The notes under the pieces were generated by a model, which saw nothing but the letters and a program-made list of their open reading frames with translations, was not told the origin of the DNA and did not search any database. From Closterium sp. NIES-65 (lineage: Eukaryota; Streptophyta; Zygnematophyceae; Desmidiales; Closteriaceae): a stretch of 64,000 nucleotides of DNA. The stretch spans positions 124,001-188,000 of the forward strand of contig CANXME010002502.1 of assembly GCA_948144175.1 (NCBI GenBank), read 5' to 3'. Of the stretch, positions 1-23,100 are shown one piece after another. Positions within the stretch are counted from its first letter, which is position 1, and each line of letters starts with the position of its first letter. A program made the position numbers and the translations under genes.

Positions 1-605
1 GTTATTTTTTGCAGCAAATAGTCTGATACTCTACATATAATAAAGTGCCGTGTATTCTAGTTCTTTTCTCTTACCGTATATTTCATGGACCCTCTTACGA
101 ATCACCCGATCTTGTCAGCTTCCCGCCAGCACCTTGGGGGTCGCGTCAGCTTGAAAAGGGATCCGGAGAACACATTCTTTTGAGCTCGTATCATTTGGAA
201 TTTCAGTTTGAAATGCGAATCAGAAGAGTATGCGGCTGGTCTCGCGTACTTTTTTGTAACAGTGCACAAGGATTTACGGGCTGAGAGCCTCAACCCGAAA
301 CTTTACAGATACGCCCTAGTCGTGACACTGATCCAACGTTCTGTAATTTCCTGGTCCTGCCAAACCTTGAAAGTTCCTAAAAAACTATTTTTCTTGATCC
401 ACGACCTGTCCTCTCCTTCCTTCGTTCACATCTCACCACAAGGGTCGAATCTCTCGACCCACATTGCCTCCAGTTCATTGGCTTCTTCGCCTCTCGTCGC
501 GAGGATTACCCTTAGTCTGCCTTTCAACACGTGCAGATTTTTCGTGTCGATCACTCCGTTCACCAAGTACAGTTAATTTTACTCGTCCGATCTTGTAACG
601 AGGAT
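1..605. other. Upstream flank of RanGAP, no gene seen
   Basis: No open frame here resembles a known protein and no RNA gene is visible. The stretch should hold the promoter and 5' UTR of the RanGAP gene that starts at 606, but I cannot place a TATA box or a transcription start with confidence. Confidence 0.5.
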
Positions 606-12388
<11,783 letters not shown>

Positions 12389-13665
12389 AAGCTATCACAA
12401 GAGAAGACGGGCTACGCAGCACACTCGGTCTGGTCTAAGTGCATGACATACCATGACCAAGAATGTCATAAAAGTGTCTCAGTGGCTAACATGCAGACCG
12501 CTCTGCTGGTGCCGTTGTGTGAATGCCAATGTAACAAAATACAAATTTCCCTCCACACTTCATTCAGTATACCGTACGTCACACGGGCTGTTTACACAGG
12601 TTGTTGCCGATGTATCCAAGGTGCCTAACAACCAGCATTTACATGTATTTGATGATACAGTTTTGTTTTGCTGCATCAGCAGCAGCATAATTTGGATTTT
12701 GGATGCACGCCTTAGTAATTGGTGATGCATTTCAAGCTTTGCTGCACCAGAGTCTCAGTGTGGATGCAATTTATATTTATATTTTGACAGCAAGGGCATG
12801 CAAAAAGAGTGCGAAGTAGGTTTGGAAATTAAGGTGTATCCTTCTTCACTGCTGTCGCGTCACCACGCCACAACGTACATCACCTCTACCCTACCACCCC
12901 TTCCCACTCCTGCCGAGGAGTTTCATGCAATATGTTTCACCCGGCAGTGCGTTTCGTCCCTGGTACCAAGCTCGGTAGCGCTTCCGGGCTCGGTAGCGCT
13001 ACCGGGCTCCCAACTACCCTACCCCTTCCCTCACCCCCACACACCCCAAGCGTACGGCATCACTATTGCGTGCATGTGCTCCTCCGAGGAGAGGACGGTT
13101 CTTGCAGCGAGGAGGCGATTCGCAATTTCGTTATCCTGGGTACCCTACCGAGCCATATCAAACGTTCAAACGACCGTCTTTGAAAGTAACTAACCACGTC
13201 AAACCGTACTGGTACAAAAGTCTACTATAACGCGCCCTCTGGCGCGTTGAGCCACAGGACCCATATAGCCAATGACAGTGTAGCGCGAAACAGGGTGTAT
13301 CTCGTCGTCGTGAGTTGTGACATTTGTCCCAAGTCCCACGAGCGAAATCGTTTTCTACTCCAATCCAACCAGCACACAAATACTTGAACATGGAGCTCAT
13401 TCCATTGCAATCTCATGATTCCTCAGCTCTGATTACGCAGCCCTGTTTCAGTTCGTTCTTGCCCACGACAGTCCGATTGTAGTCATATTGGGCCACAATT
13501 CGCTTGAAGGTTGACCGCTGCTTGGCAAACCATCCCAGACTCACTCCTTTTGCGCCGCGCAGTGCGCCGAGGGTTCCATCAGCACTTCGCCGGAGCGTTC
13601 TTGGCAAGCTCTTCTCCCCAATCCCTATCCTCCCCGGCGCCGTAAACTAAATTCGGCTCGTTACT
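12389..13665. other. Intergenic between RanGAP and first RING gene
   Basis: Holds the presumed RanGAP 3' UTR and the promoter of the RING-H2 gene. The only structure I note is a 14-bp perfect palindrome CGGTAGCGCTACCG at 12991-13004 next to a diverged copy. No convincing gene. Confidence 0.5.
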
Positions 13666-14322
13666 ATGCAAGTCCGCGGGCTAGTACGCGCGTGCAAGCA
13701 TCTCAGACGCGGATCCAGGACTACTAACGCGGATTACTACGCAGGAGAGCAATTACCGAATGCGACTATATCGGTGCCGGTCGCTACCCCCGCAGGGCTT
13801 CACCCGGCACAACTCGCATCATTTCCCGTCAGACCGTATTGCCTCCCTTCGGCAGACCGCGGCGTTCCGTCGCATGCTACCGCGAAAATATTTATTGGTA
13901 TTGCCGCCGCAAAAAACGCAGATCTCGAAAAAAATCGGGGAGGAAATGGGGGGCTTTCGGGAGGCTCTTCGGCGGAGGAGAGTTGTTGTTTTACCGCGAC
14001 ATACGCCTTTGAGCTGTTGGGAACGCGATGTGCGCAGAATCTAACGAACGCTTCGCTGTCTGGGAGATTATCAGCATGCAGGGAGTGTGCGGTATGCATT
14101 TGTGACTTCAATGGGGGAGAGCTGGTTCGCTCTCTACCCTGCGCGCATCGGTTCCACGTCAGCTGCATCGACCACTGGCTCGCCGATAGGACCACCTGCC
14201 CCGTGTGCCGAGTAGATTTTAAAGCGACAGCAATCGATGTGACTGTAAACGACGGCGTGACAATGAAAGGGGAAAGAATCGATGCGGTCTCTTGGTCGAC
14301 TCCCACGAGAAACGGCTCATGA
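13666..14322 (+). CDS. RING-H2 finger protein, ATL-like, lacking a membrane segment
   Basis: Predicted RING-type E3 ubiquitin ligase, 218 aa, intronless. The RING-H2 is at residues about 140-182: CAVC, then PCAHRFHVSC, IDHWL, CPVC (Cys/His pattern C-C-C-H-H-C-C-C). Upstream GLHPAQLASFPVRPY resembles the GLD motif of plant ATL ligases. It is paralogous to the gene at 15515 from about DYY..PN onward (SLPCAHRF against LLPCEHRF; IDHWLA-RTTCPVCR in both), but the N-terminal hydrophobic helix of that paralogue is missing and I find none in the 100 bp upstream. The start is the only in-frame ATG before the homologous region. It may be a 5'-truncated duplicate that is still open, or a soluble ligase. 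Confidence 0.8.
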   Translation: MQVRGLVRACKHLRRGSRTTNADYYAGEQLPNATISVPVATPAGLHPAQLASFPVRPYCLPSADRGVPSHATAKIFIGIAAAKNADLEKNRGGNGGLSGGSSAEESCCFTATYAFELLGTRCAQNLTNASLSGRLSACRECAVCICDFNGGELVRSLPCAHRFHVSCIDHWLADRTTCPVCRVDFKATAIDVTVNDGVTMKGERIDAVSWSTPTRNGS

Positions 14323-15514
14323 GCCTCCGGAGGTTGGCGACTCGCGAATTCGACTTCTCACATCAGACAATAAGAACTTCGTCCGTTCAATCTACGATTC
14401 GGCTGCAGGGAAAAGTTGGTGGCGGCAGATGCCCTATGATTAGCGTAAAATAATTTAACCTCTTCCCAGTCAAATGCCTAATTGGCGTGGGAACGTTCAA
14501 CGCATGCAGCTCGCGAACTGCTTGGGCCTACAATGTAAGATGGCGATCCTGGCGCGGACAGGAAGCGGTGGGTGATGATGCTTCATTGGGTTGTTCGCGG
14601 GAAAGGCGGCGGGAAGACCGTACGCTGGGCATGAGCTGCTGTTGCTACAGGGAACCATTTGAAGATCGGAAGCAATCCTTGAAACTTCGACTGGCTATAC
14701 TTCTTCCGTTTTGTTCAAATAGCATACAAGTTCCACCAAGAAAATAGCTTTCAGCTGGTTCCAATTGCTTTCATGCTGAAATGCAGAAGTGAAATAGCAA
14801 CTTTGACTGATAAGTGTGATGTGATAATTCCATGTGCCACCAAGATTGGTATGGGGGGGGGGGGGGGGGGGGGGGGTGGGGGAACACTAAAAATGAAATA
14901 CCGGGACGCCTATAAAGTGTATCAGCAGCTGTGGGTTCTCGTTCTCGGTCCTGAAACTTTCCCTCATCCAATCGAGGTTATCGCGTTCCAGGTTTCGATT
15001 CTCTCAAACAGCTATTGACTGTAGTCCGCCCCGCAACGGTCAACAGAATGCCTACTTACAGTACAATACAAAACTCCCTACATGCACCTGAAATTGCAAC
15101 TGCTTGTAGTATCCTTTCTCCCTGCCGCTATGCGAAGAGTTTTCCTGTACACTACCTCTTCGTGGGTGGATATGTAGTCGGCTAGCCGTGCTGCCCAACT
15201 GCTAGCAGCGCAAATTTCCCTTGCCCCATGAATCCAAGAAATCCTCAGTCCACCCATTTAGTGTTCAAATGCTGCACACTCAAGACTAAACGACGACGCG
15301 CGTTTTACTCGGCAGTCGGTGCCACCGTACATCGTCGAACACCCACATGGCTCGGCCTAGTACTCGCGCCCGCCTGCATGGATGAAGGAAAGAAAAAAAC
15401 CACAATGAAGTGCTTACCGATAGTTTTAGCAGCGAGGACAATTTTATTTGAAGCTACTAATCCCCTGGACGAAAATAGGCCTTGAAAAGCGTCATACAGG
15501 CGGCGACAGCGGCA
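14323..15514. other. Intergenic between the RING genes
   Basis: No gene recognised. It contains an uninterrupted run of 24 G at 14853-14876. The 3' part should carry the promoter of the second RING gene. Confidence 0.5.
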
Positions 15515-16288
15515 ATGATGACGGCACGGGTATCCCTACCCGCGCCGGTAGCAGCAGCGCCAGGAATACCGACGGACGCGGCAGGAGCGACAGAGGCGCC
15601 ACCGGCCGCCAAGGTGGAAGCGCTCCCGCTCTCCCTCGCCATAGCCGCAGTGGTGCTTGTTGTGGTGCTATTCGTTATTGCCACACTAGCATATCGCCAC
15701 CCCGGCGCCTTTCGTTACACGTGGACCCAACTACTGGGTCAACCTTCGTATAGTAGCGGCGCGAACTATTACCGGACAGAGATTGTACCGAATGTGACTA
15801 CTACATCGGTGGCAGTCCCGAGCAGCCCCCCCCGGTTGAACCCGGCGCGGCTCGCCGCGACATTCCCCATCAGACCGTATCGGCACCCCCCCAGTGACCG
15901 CCTTTGCCCTTCCGCAAGAGATTCCCTTCAATTGAACAATGATACGGTTGGGTATACTAAGCGAGAAGTTACTAGTACGCCCTCAGATGCTGTACTAGCT
16001 GCGGGACATTCCGTGATTGACGCCGTCGGCGATTTGGAAGCACAAAGTACTACCTACTTGAGACACGGAGGGGTTGCAGCGAACAGAGAGTGCACGGTGT
16101 GTCTGTGTGACTTTAACGAGGGTGAGCTGCTTCGCTATTTGCTGCCCTGCGAGCACCGGTTCCACGTCAGCTGCATCGACCATTGGCTCGCCAACAGGAC
16201 CACGTGCCCCGTGTGCCGAATAGACCTCAAGGCGACGTCATTGGATGTGTCTATAGAAACGAGGTGGAGGGAAAGCAGAGCAGTCTGA
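15515..16288 (+). CDS. ATL-type RING-H2 E3 ubiquitin ligase, membrane anchored
   Basis: Single-exon protein of 257 aa from the first ATG (15515; the frame is open a little further upstream but only from a TTG). Layout matches ATL ligases: an Ala/Pro-rich N-terminus, one transmembrane helix at residues about 38-59 (LSLAIAAVVLVVVLFVIATL), a GLD-like motif LNPARLAATFPIRPY, and a RING-H2 near the C-terminus (CTVC, PCEHRFHVSC, IDHWL, CPVC). Members recruit E2 enzymes to ubiquitinate targets at membranes. Tandem with the paralogue at 13666. Substrate unknown. Confidence 0.85.
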   Translation: MMTARVSLPAPVAAAPGIPTDAAGATEAPPAAKVEALPLSLAIAAVVLVVVLFVIATLAYRHPGAFRYTWTQLLGQPSYSSGANYYRTEIVPNVTTTSVAVPSSPPRLNPARLAATFPIRPYRHPPSDRLCPSARDSLQLNNDTVGYTKREVTSTPSDAVLAAGHSVIDAVGDLEAQSTTYLRHGGVAANRECTVCLCDFNEGELLRYLLPCEHRFHVSCIDHWLANRTTCPVCRIDLKATSLDVSIETRWRESRAV

Positions 16289-16369
16289 TCGGATAGGATT
16301 TCGGCAGCAAGAGCCGCGAAGCAGAAGAAGTGGGGCCTCGGTTTGTTTTTGTCAGATTCGCAACCCGCG

Positions 16370-16461
16370 AGTTTGGACCACCTGCCCCGTGTGCCAAGTA
16401 AACCTCAAAGCAGCAGCATCGAATGTGACTACAGAAAGCGGAAGGAAGGGAACAGTGTAAT
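16370..16461 (+). pseudogene. 3' fragment of a third RING-H2 copy
   Basis: After the stop of the second RING gene the DNA repeats its last stretch: TTGGACCACCTGCCCCGTGT and onward, coding TCPVCQVNLKAA..., followed by a stop (TAA in GTGTAATCGG). Both copies are followed by the string TCGG-TAGG-TTTCG. Only the last zinc-binding Cys pair is present, so it cannot form a RING. Confidence 0.75.
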
Positions 16462-17122
16462 CGGCTAGGGTTTCGACAGTCTAATCGGCTAGGGTTGCAG
16501 TTTGCTGCAAAGCCAAGGAGGATTCGCTTCGTTTCTGCCCGTCGCAACGCAATCTGCGAGTTTGATTCTAATGATGCGCCTCACTGAGCTAGATGTGCGA
16601 GCTGATCTGACGGCTCAGTCGCAAGTATTGAGAGTTCCGGGGAAAAGCGTGCGAAGCTGGTCGTATGCTTGCGCGAGTATCGATTGTGCCACGAAGTGGT
16701 CGTTAGATGTGCTCCCGTGGAGTCCTGAATATGCGGGGGGACTTGGAGCACTATGACGGGTGGAACCGCCAGAGACGCCGCAATTCCCGCATATCGCTGA
16801 GATGTCAGTGAAGGAATTGTTGCTCGAGCAGCCATGGCAACCAGGGTTTGCTGAGCTTCCATTTGCAGTCAGAGCTACAGTGCTTTTTGTTAGATGATTG
16901 TACGTTTTCAGTGTATAATAAGGAAGTTTGCTGTTAAGTCATTGTAAGTTTTTAGTGGAGTTTTGAACAGGCCTTGACATCACAACATGCCATTCATACG
17001 GGCATACGGGAATTCGTGCTAGTACGTGCAATTTCCATTTTTCAGTTCCCAATGAGATGTTCAGAAATACGTATACATAATCTGCATCTATTAGTAGTAC
17101 AATTGCAACTGTGAAATTACTG
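16462..17122. other. Intergenic between RING cluster and KEA 3' end
   Basis: No gene recognised. The right part should include the 3' UTR of the KEA gene on the minus strand. Confidence 0.5.
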
Positions 17123-20100
17123 TCATGACTGGTGTGCCATCTCCTTCTTTTGCAGGTGCGATGACCCTTTAACGCCCCACCGTGAAAAGAACCCAGAGCT
17201 AGATGCATATTGGAATGGCCCTCCTCCCTCCTCCCGCTCCTCTCGTCTCCCCCCTCCTCCCTCTTCCACAGTCCCCAGCAAAGCAAATGCCTTCATAGGG
17301 CTGCCAGTGTTACTGGTTACCGCAAGGCCCCCTCGGGGGCTCAGACCCGCCACCTGAGCCACTCTCCGAACCTGCCCCGTTCCAGGTTTGGGAGACCGCT
17401 GTGTAACCGAAGCTGTCGGAGACAAGCTTCGGGCAGGAGGGGATGTCAATCCTGCGCTTGCTGAGCCTGATGCAACCATGGAGCCAGATCCTGAACCTGC
17501 TCCAGCCAAGCCACCTCCCGGACCTGCTCCCGAGCCTCCTCGATTCTCCACACTGCCCCTTTCATAAAAGAAATCCTCAGATAAGCCCCAGTCGTTTGCA
17601 CTCCCAGAGCCCGAACTACCCCCAGAATCCGATGCCCTAACAATATTTCTACCCCCTGAATCAGCAGCTTTAGCCGGGTTTCTAGGTCTCAGGGAGTCGT
17701 GGGCTGCTGTTGCTGTGCCGTAATGCTGCGAGGGATAATGGTGAGGGTGGGCTGGGGGAAGGTGGTGATGGTGAGAAGGGACGGCTTGGGGGTTGTGTGA
17801 CGGGTGGTGGTGGTGGTGGTGGTGGTGCAGGTTGGCCCCTGAATGAGGGTCAGAATCAACTGCTAGTAGCACCTGTGTTTCCCCCGCAGCAGCAGCAGCG
17901 GCAGCAGCCGCCGCAGCAGCAGAGCGAGGAGAGAGCACGCCAGCAACCCCGTTCAGCAAACCCCCAAACGTACCACCAACCACACCACCAGCCACACCTC
18001 CCCCTCCTCCCCCTCCACTCCCACCCCCACTCACACTCACAGGCAACCCCGACCCTCCTCCTCCGCCCATCCCTCCCCCACCCCCACCGCCTTTCCCCCC
18101 GCCTCCCCCTCCCCCCGCCCCTCCCGGCGACACCATACTCTTGTTCTTGAGCATGAGGCGAGCGCGGTCCTGGTGGGCGCCAATGGCGGCGAGGCGCGGC
18201 ACGAGCTTGAAGGCGAAGGGCGTGAGCACGAGGGAGAGCGCCGTGGTGCCCATGAGCAGCAGGTACAGCTTGTGCCCCACCAGCTTCAGCGTTTGCGCTC
18301 GCGAGAGGAGGACGAAGGAGAATTCTCCTATCTGCGCCAGGGCTATTCCCACCGCTGCTGCTGTGCCTGCGCTATAGCCGAAACCACGGACCTAGGGAAT
18401 GGGGGAACGAGGGGGGAAGGGAATGGAGGACAGGGGGAGTGGGGAGGGGGAGAGGGGCGCAAGGAATGGGGAGGAGGCAGGGAGTTGAGAAGGCGAAGGG
18501 CGCGAGGACGAGGGAGAGGGTGGTGGTGCCCATGAGCAGCAGGTACAGCTTGTGCCCCACCAGCTTCAAGGTTTGCGCGCGCGCGTGGTGGGTGGAAAGA
18601 GAAAGGACTGTTTGATGTGACCGAGCCCTATGCCCACGGCTACTGCTGTGTCAGCACTGTATCCACGGTCCCGGACCTGTTGAATGGGTGCAATGGGGAA
18701 GGGGTGGAGAGAAGAGAGAGAGGAAAAGATGACTCAATGACTCCCTTATCTGCATCAGTGCTATGCCCACCGCTGCAGGTGGAGATGCGGAGCCATTGAG
18801 TGGAAAGGGGATGCGGAGCCATTGAGTGGAAAGGGGATGCGGAGCCATTGAGTGGAAAGGGGACGGGAGTGATTTCCCACAGATGCCAAGTCGGATTGAC
18901 TGACTGGACCCTTCCGGCGGAGACCCACGGTGATTGTTATGCTTGCGGGATGCACCACAATTGTAACTACCTTTGAAATGGCACTCCTGGTGACCATGAG
19001 TGTCATACTTCCGTGTAGGCAGGCTCGCAACACTGGAGGGGTGTAGGCAGGCTCGCAACACTGGAGGGGTGTTCTTACCAGCTGGTTCTGTAACCGTGAA
19101 TGAACTTCGAACAGATCCAAAATGAAGGGGATTCAAAACTGACTCACATACAGAAGAGAAAGCAAGTGGCAGGGACCATGGGGAGGGGAGATAGGGCGGG
19201 CGTGGGCTGTTAGAGGTTTGCCGTTACCATAGGGAGGTTTGCCGTTACCATAGGGAGGTTTGCCGTTACCCCGCAATGCAAGCTTCCCCACATCTCCCTT
19301 ACCACGAGAGCAACAAGAAGTGCATTCCCCACGGAAACAACAGCGAGGACTTCTGTCCCCACAGAGGACAAGGAGAAGAATGTCCTTGTGCTGCCAGAGG
19401 ACAAGGAGAAGAATGTCCTTGTGCTGCCAGAGGACAAGGAGAAGAATGTCCTTGTGCTGCCAGAGGACCATGGGGTGCGTGCATCGCCATCGCCATCGCC
19501 ATCGCCATCGCCATCGCCATCGCCATCGCCATGCCCACCCCGTGCTGTACCTCATTCCCCCTCCCTGCCATACCGTCCCCACTCCCCAACTCACCACGAG
19601 AGCAACGAGCAGAGTTCTCCCAGGAATACAACAGCAAGGGCGCGCAGCAGAATGTCCTTGTGCTGCCAGAGGAACATGGGGTGCTGGCTCACCATGGGCA
19701 AACCCACCCTGTGCTGTGCCCCCACCCCCACTCTCTCCCTTACCATCCCCACCCACTCTCTCCCTTACCATCCCCACCCACTCTCTCCCTTACCATGCCC
19801 ACCCACTCTCTCCCTTACCATGCCCACCCACCCACTCCCTCTCTTACCACGAGAGCAACGAGAAGTGTTTTGCCCAGAAAGACGACGGCGAGGGCGAGCA
19901 GCAGAATGTCCTTGTGCTGCCAGAGGAACATGGGGTGCATCACCATGCCTGTGCCACTACCTTTTGAGTCAACTCACAAGTCATGGGGTGCATCACCATG
20001 CCTGTGCCCCACTACCTACCCTGTTCTGTGCCCCCATCCCCACTCCCTCCCTCACCATTCACACTCCCCCCCTCACCACGAGAGCAACGAGCAGTGTTTT

Positions 20101-23100
20101 CCCCAGGAGAACTATCGCGAGGGCGAGCAGCAGAATGTCGATCTGCTGCCAGAGGAACATGGGGTGCATCGCCGTGCCTACCCCAAGCTGTGCCTATTCC
20201 CCCTCCTTGCCAACCGTCCCCACTCCCTGACTCACCACGAGAGCAACGAGCAGCGTCTTCCCCAGGAAAACAACCGCAAGCGCGAGGAGCAAGATGTCCT
20301 TGTGCTGCCAGAGGAACATGGGGTGCATCACCATGCCTATGGACGCCAGGAAGAGCGCCGCAAACATGTTGCGCACCGGCTCCACCTGGTGCAGTGTTCT
20401 CTCGCTGTATGTGCCGCCTGGAGGGAGAAGGACGAGGGGGAGTGGGCAAGTTGCAGGGAGCATCGTTCTGCCCATGCTGCACACGAGCTCCGTCCAATGT
20501 GGCCATTGTAATATGGTGTGCTCGCTGCACGTGGCTCTTGGGAGGAGGAGGTGGAGGGAGGGGGGAGAGAGGGAAGAGGGGTGGGGGGGGAGGGGGCACT
20601 GTTGGCCATCAAGACGTGCCATGCATGAGCAGAGCAAGATATGTACGGTTGTTGACAAGATGCATACATGAGCAAGATGCATACATGAGCAAGATGCATA
20701 CATGAGCAAGATGCATACATGAGCAAGATGCATGGTGCCTCGAATCTAGACAAATGTGCAGGAGGGCGTGCATAGAAAGCACGCACACAGCTGAGAGCAC
20801 GCACACAGCTGAGAGCACGCACACAGCTGAGAGCACGCACACAGCTGAGAGCACGCACACAGCTGAGAGCACGCACACAGCTGAGAGCACGCACACAGCT
20901 GAGAGCACGCACACAGCTGAGAGCACGCACACAGCTGAGAGCACGCACACAGCTGAGAGCACGCACACAGCTGAGAGCACGCACACAGCTGAGAGCACGC
21001 ACACAGCTGAGAGCACGCACACAGCTGAGAGCACGCACACAGCTGAGAGCACGCACACAGCTGAGAGCACGCACACAGCTGAGAGCACGCACACAGCTGA
21101 GAGCACGCACACAGCTGAGAGCACGCACACAGCTGAGAGCACGCACACAGCTGAGAGCACGCACACAGCTGAGAGCATGATCCCGCACACAGCTGAGAGC
21201 ATGAACCCGAAAACGCAATCAATGACACTCACTTGAAGCAAGAGACGCAATCAATGACACTCACTTGAAGCAAGAGACGCAATCAATGACACTCACTTGA
21301 AGCAAGAGACGCAATCAATGACACTCACTTGAAGCAAGAGACGCAATCAATGACACTCACTTGAAGCAAGAGACGCAATCAATGACACTCACTTGAAGCA
21401 AGAGACGCAATCAATGACACTCACTTGAAGCAAGAGACGCAATCAATGACACTCACTTGAAGCAAGAGACGCAATCAATGACACTCACTTGAAGCAAGAG
21501 ACGCAATCAATGACACTCACTTGAAGCAAGAGACGCAATCAATGACACTCACTTGAAGCAAGAGACGCAATCAATGACACTCACTTGAAGCAAGAGACGC
21601 AATCAATGACACTCACTTGAAGCAAGAGACGCAATCAATGACACTCACTTGAAGCAAGAGACGCAATCAATGACACTCACTTGAAGCAAGAGACGCAATC
21701 AATGACACTCACTTGAAGCAAGAGACGCAATCAATGACACTCACTTGAAGCAAGAGACGCAATCAATGACACTCACTTGAAGCAAGAGACGCAATCAATG
21801 ACACTCACTTGAAGCAAGAGACGCAATCAATGACACTCACTTGAAGCAAGAGACGCAATCAATGACACTCACTTGAAGCAAGAGACGCAATCAATGACAC
21901 TCACTTGAAGCAAGAGACGCAATCAATGACACTCACTTGAAGCAAGAGACGCAATCAATGACACTCACTTGAAGCAAGAGACGCAATCAATGACACTCAC
22001 TTGAAGCAAGAGACGCAATCAATGACACTCACTTGAAGCAAGAGACGCAATCAATGATACTCACTTGAAGCAAGAGACGCAATCAATGACACTCACTTGA
22101 AGCAAGAGACGCAATCAATGACACTCACTTGAAGCAAGAGACGCAATCAATGACACTCACTTGAAGCAAGAGACGCAATCAATGACACTCACTTGAAGCA
22201 AGAGACGCAATCAATGACACTCACTTGAAGCAAGAGACGCAATCAATGACACTCACTTGAAGCAAGAGACGCAATCAATGACACTCACTTGAAGCAAGAC
22301 CCTGACGCAATCAATGACACTCACTTGAAGCAAGAGACGCAATCAATGACACTCACTTGAAGCAAGAGACGCAATCAATGACACTCACTTGAAGCAAGAG
22401 ACGCAATCAATGACACTCACTTGAAGCAAGAGACGCAATCAATGACACTCACTTGAAGCAAGAGACGCAATCAATGACACTCACTTGAAGCAAGAGACGC
22501 AATCAATGACACTCACTTGAAGCAAGAGACGCAATCAATGACACTCACTTGAAGCAAGAGACGCAATCAATGACACTCACTTGAAGCAAGAGACGCAATC
22601 AATGACACTCACTTGAAGCAAGAGACGCAATCAATGACACTCACTTGAAGCAAGAGACGCAATCAATGACACTCACTTGAAGCAAGAGACGCAATCAATG
22701 ACACTCACTTGAAGCAAGTGACGCAATCAATGACACTCACTTGAAGCAAGAGACGCAATCAATGACACTCACTTGAAGCAAGAGACGCAATCAATGACAC
22801 TCACTTGAAGCAAGAGACGCAATCAATGACACTCACTTGAAGCAAGAGACGCAATCAATGACACTCACTTGAAGCAAGTGACGCAATCAATGACACTCAC
22901 TTGAAGCAAGAGACGCAATCAATGACACTCACTTGAAGCAAGAGACGCAATCAATGACACTCACTTGAAGCAAGAGACGCAATCAATGACACTCACTTGA
23001 AGCAAGAGACGCAATCAATGACACTCACTTGAAGCAAGAGACGCAATCAATGACACTCACTTGAAGCAAGAGACGCAATCAATGACACTCACTTGAAGCA

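Noticed and set aside
12520-12545. TGTAAC as an algal polyadenylation signal for RanGAP
   Set aside because: A single short match in AT-rich sequence; not enough to place the 3' end.
14487-14747. 86-codon frame in the RING intergenic region
   Set aside because: No recognisable motif or codon signal; likely chance.
14853-14876. Run of 24 G as a possible regulatory quadruplex
   Set aside because: A long homopolymer is unreliable in assembly and there is nothing around it to suggest a function.
20609-21250. Open frames on both strands encoding VLSAVC or STHTAE repeats
   Set aside because: Frames through an 18-bp minisatellite in a KEA intron.
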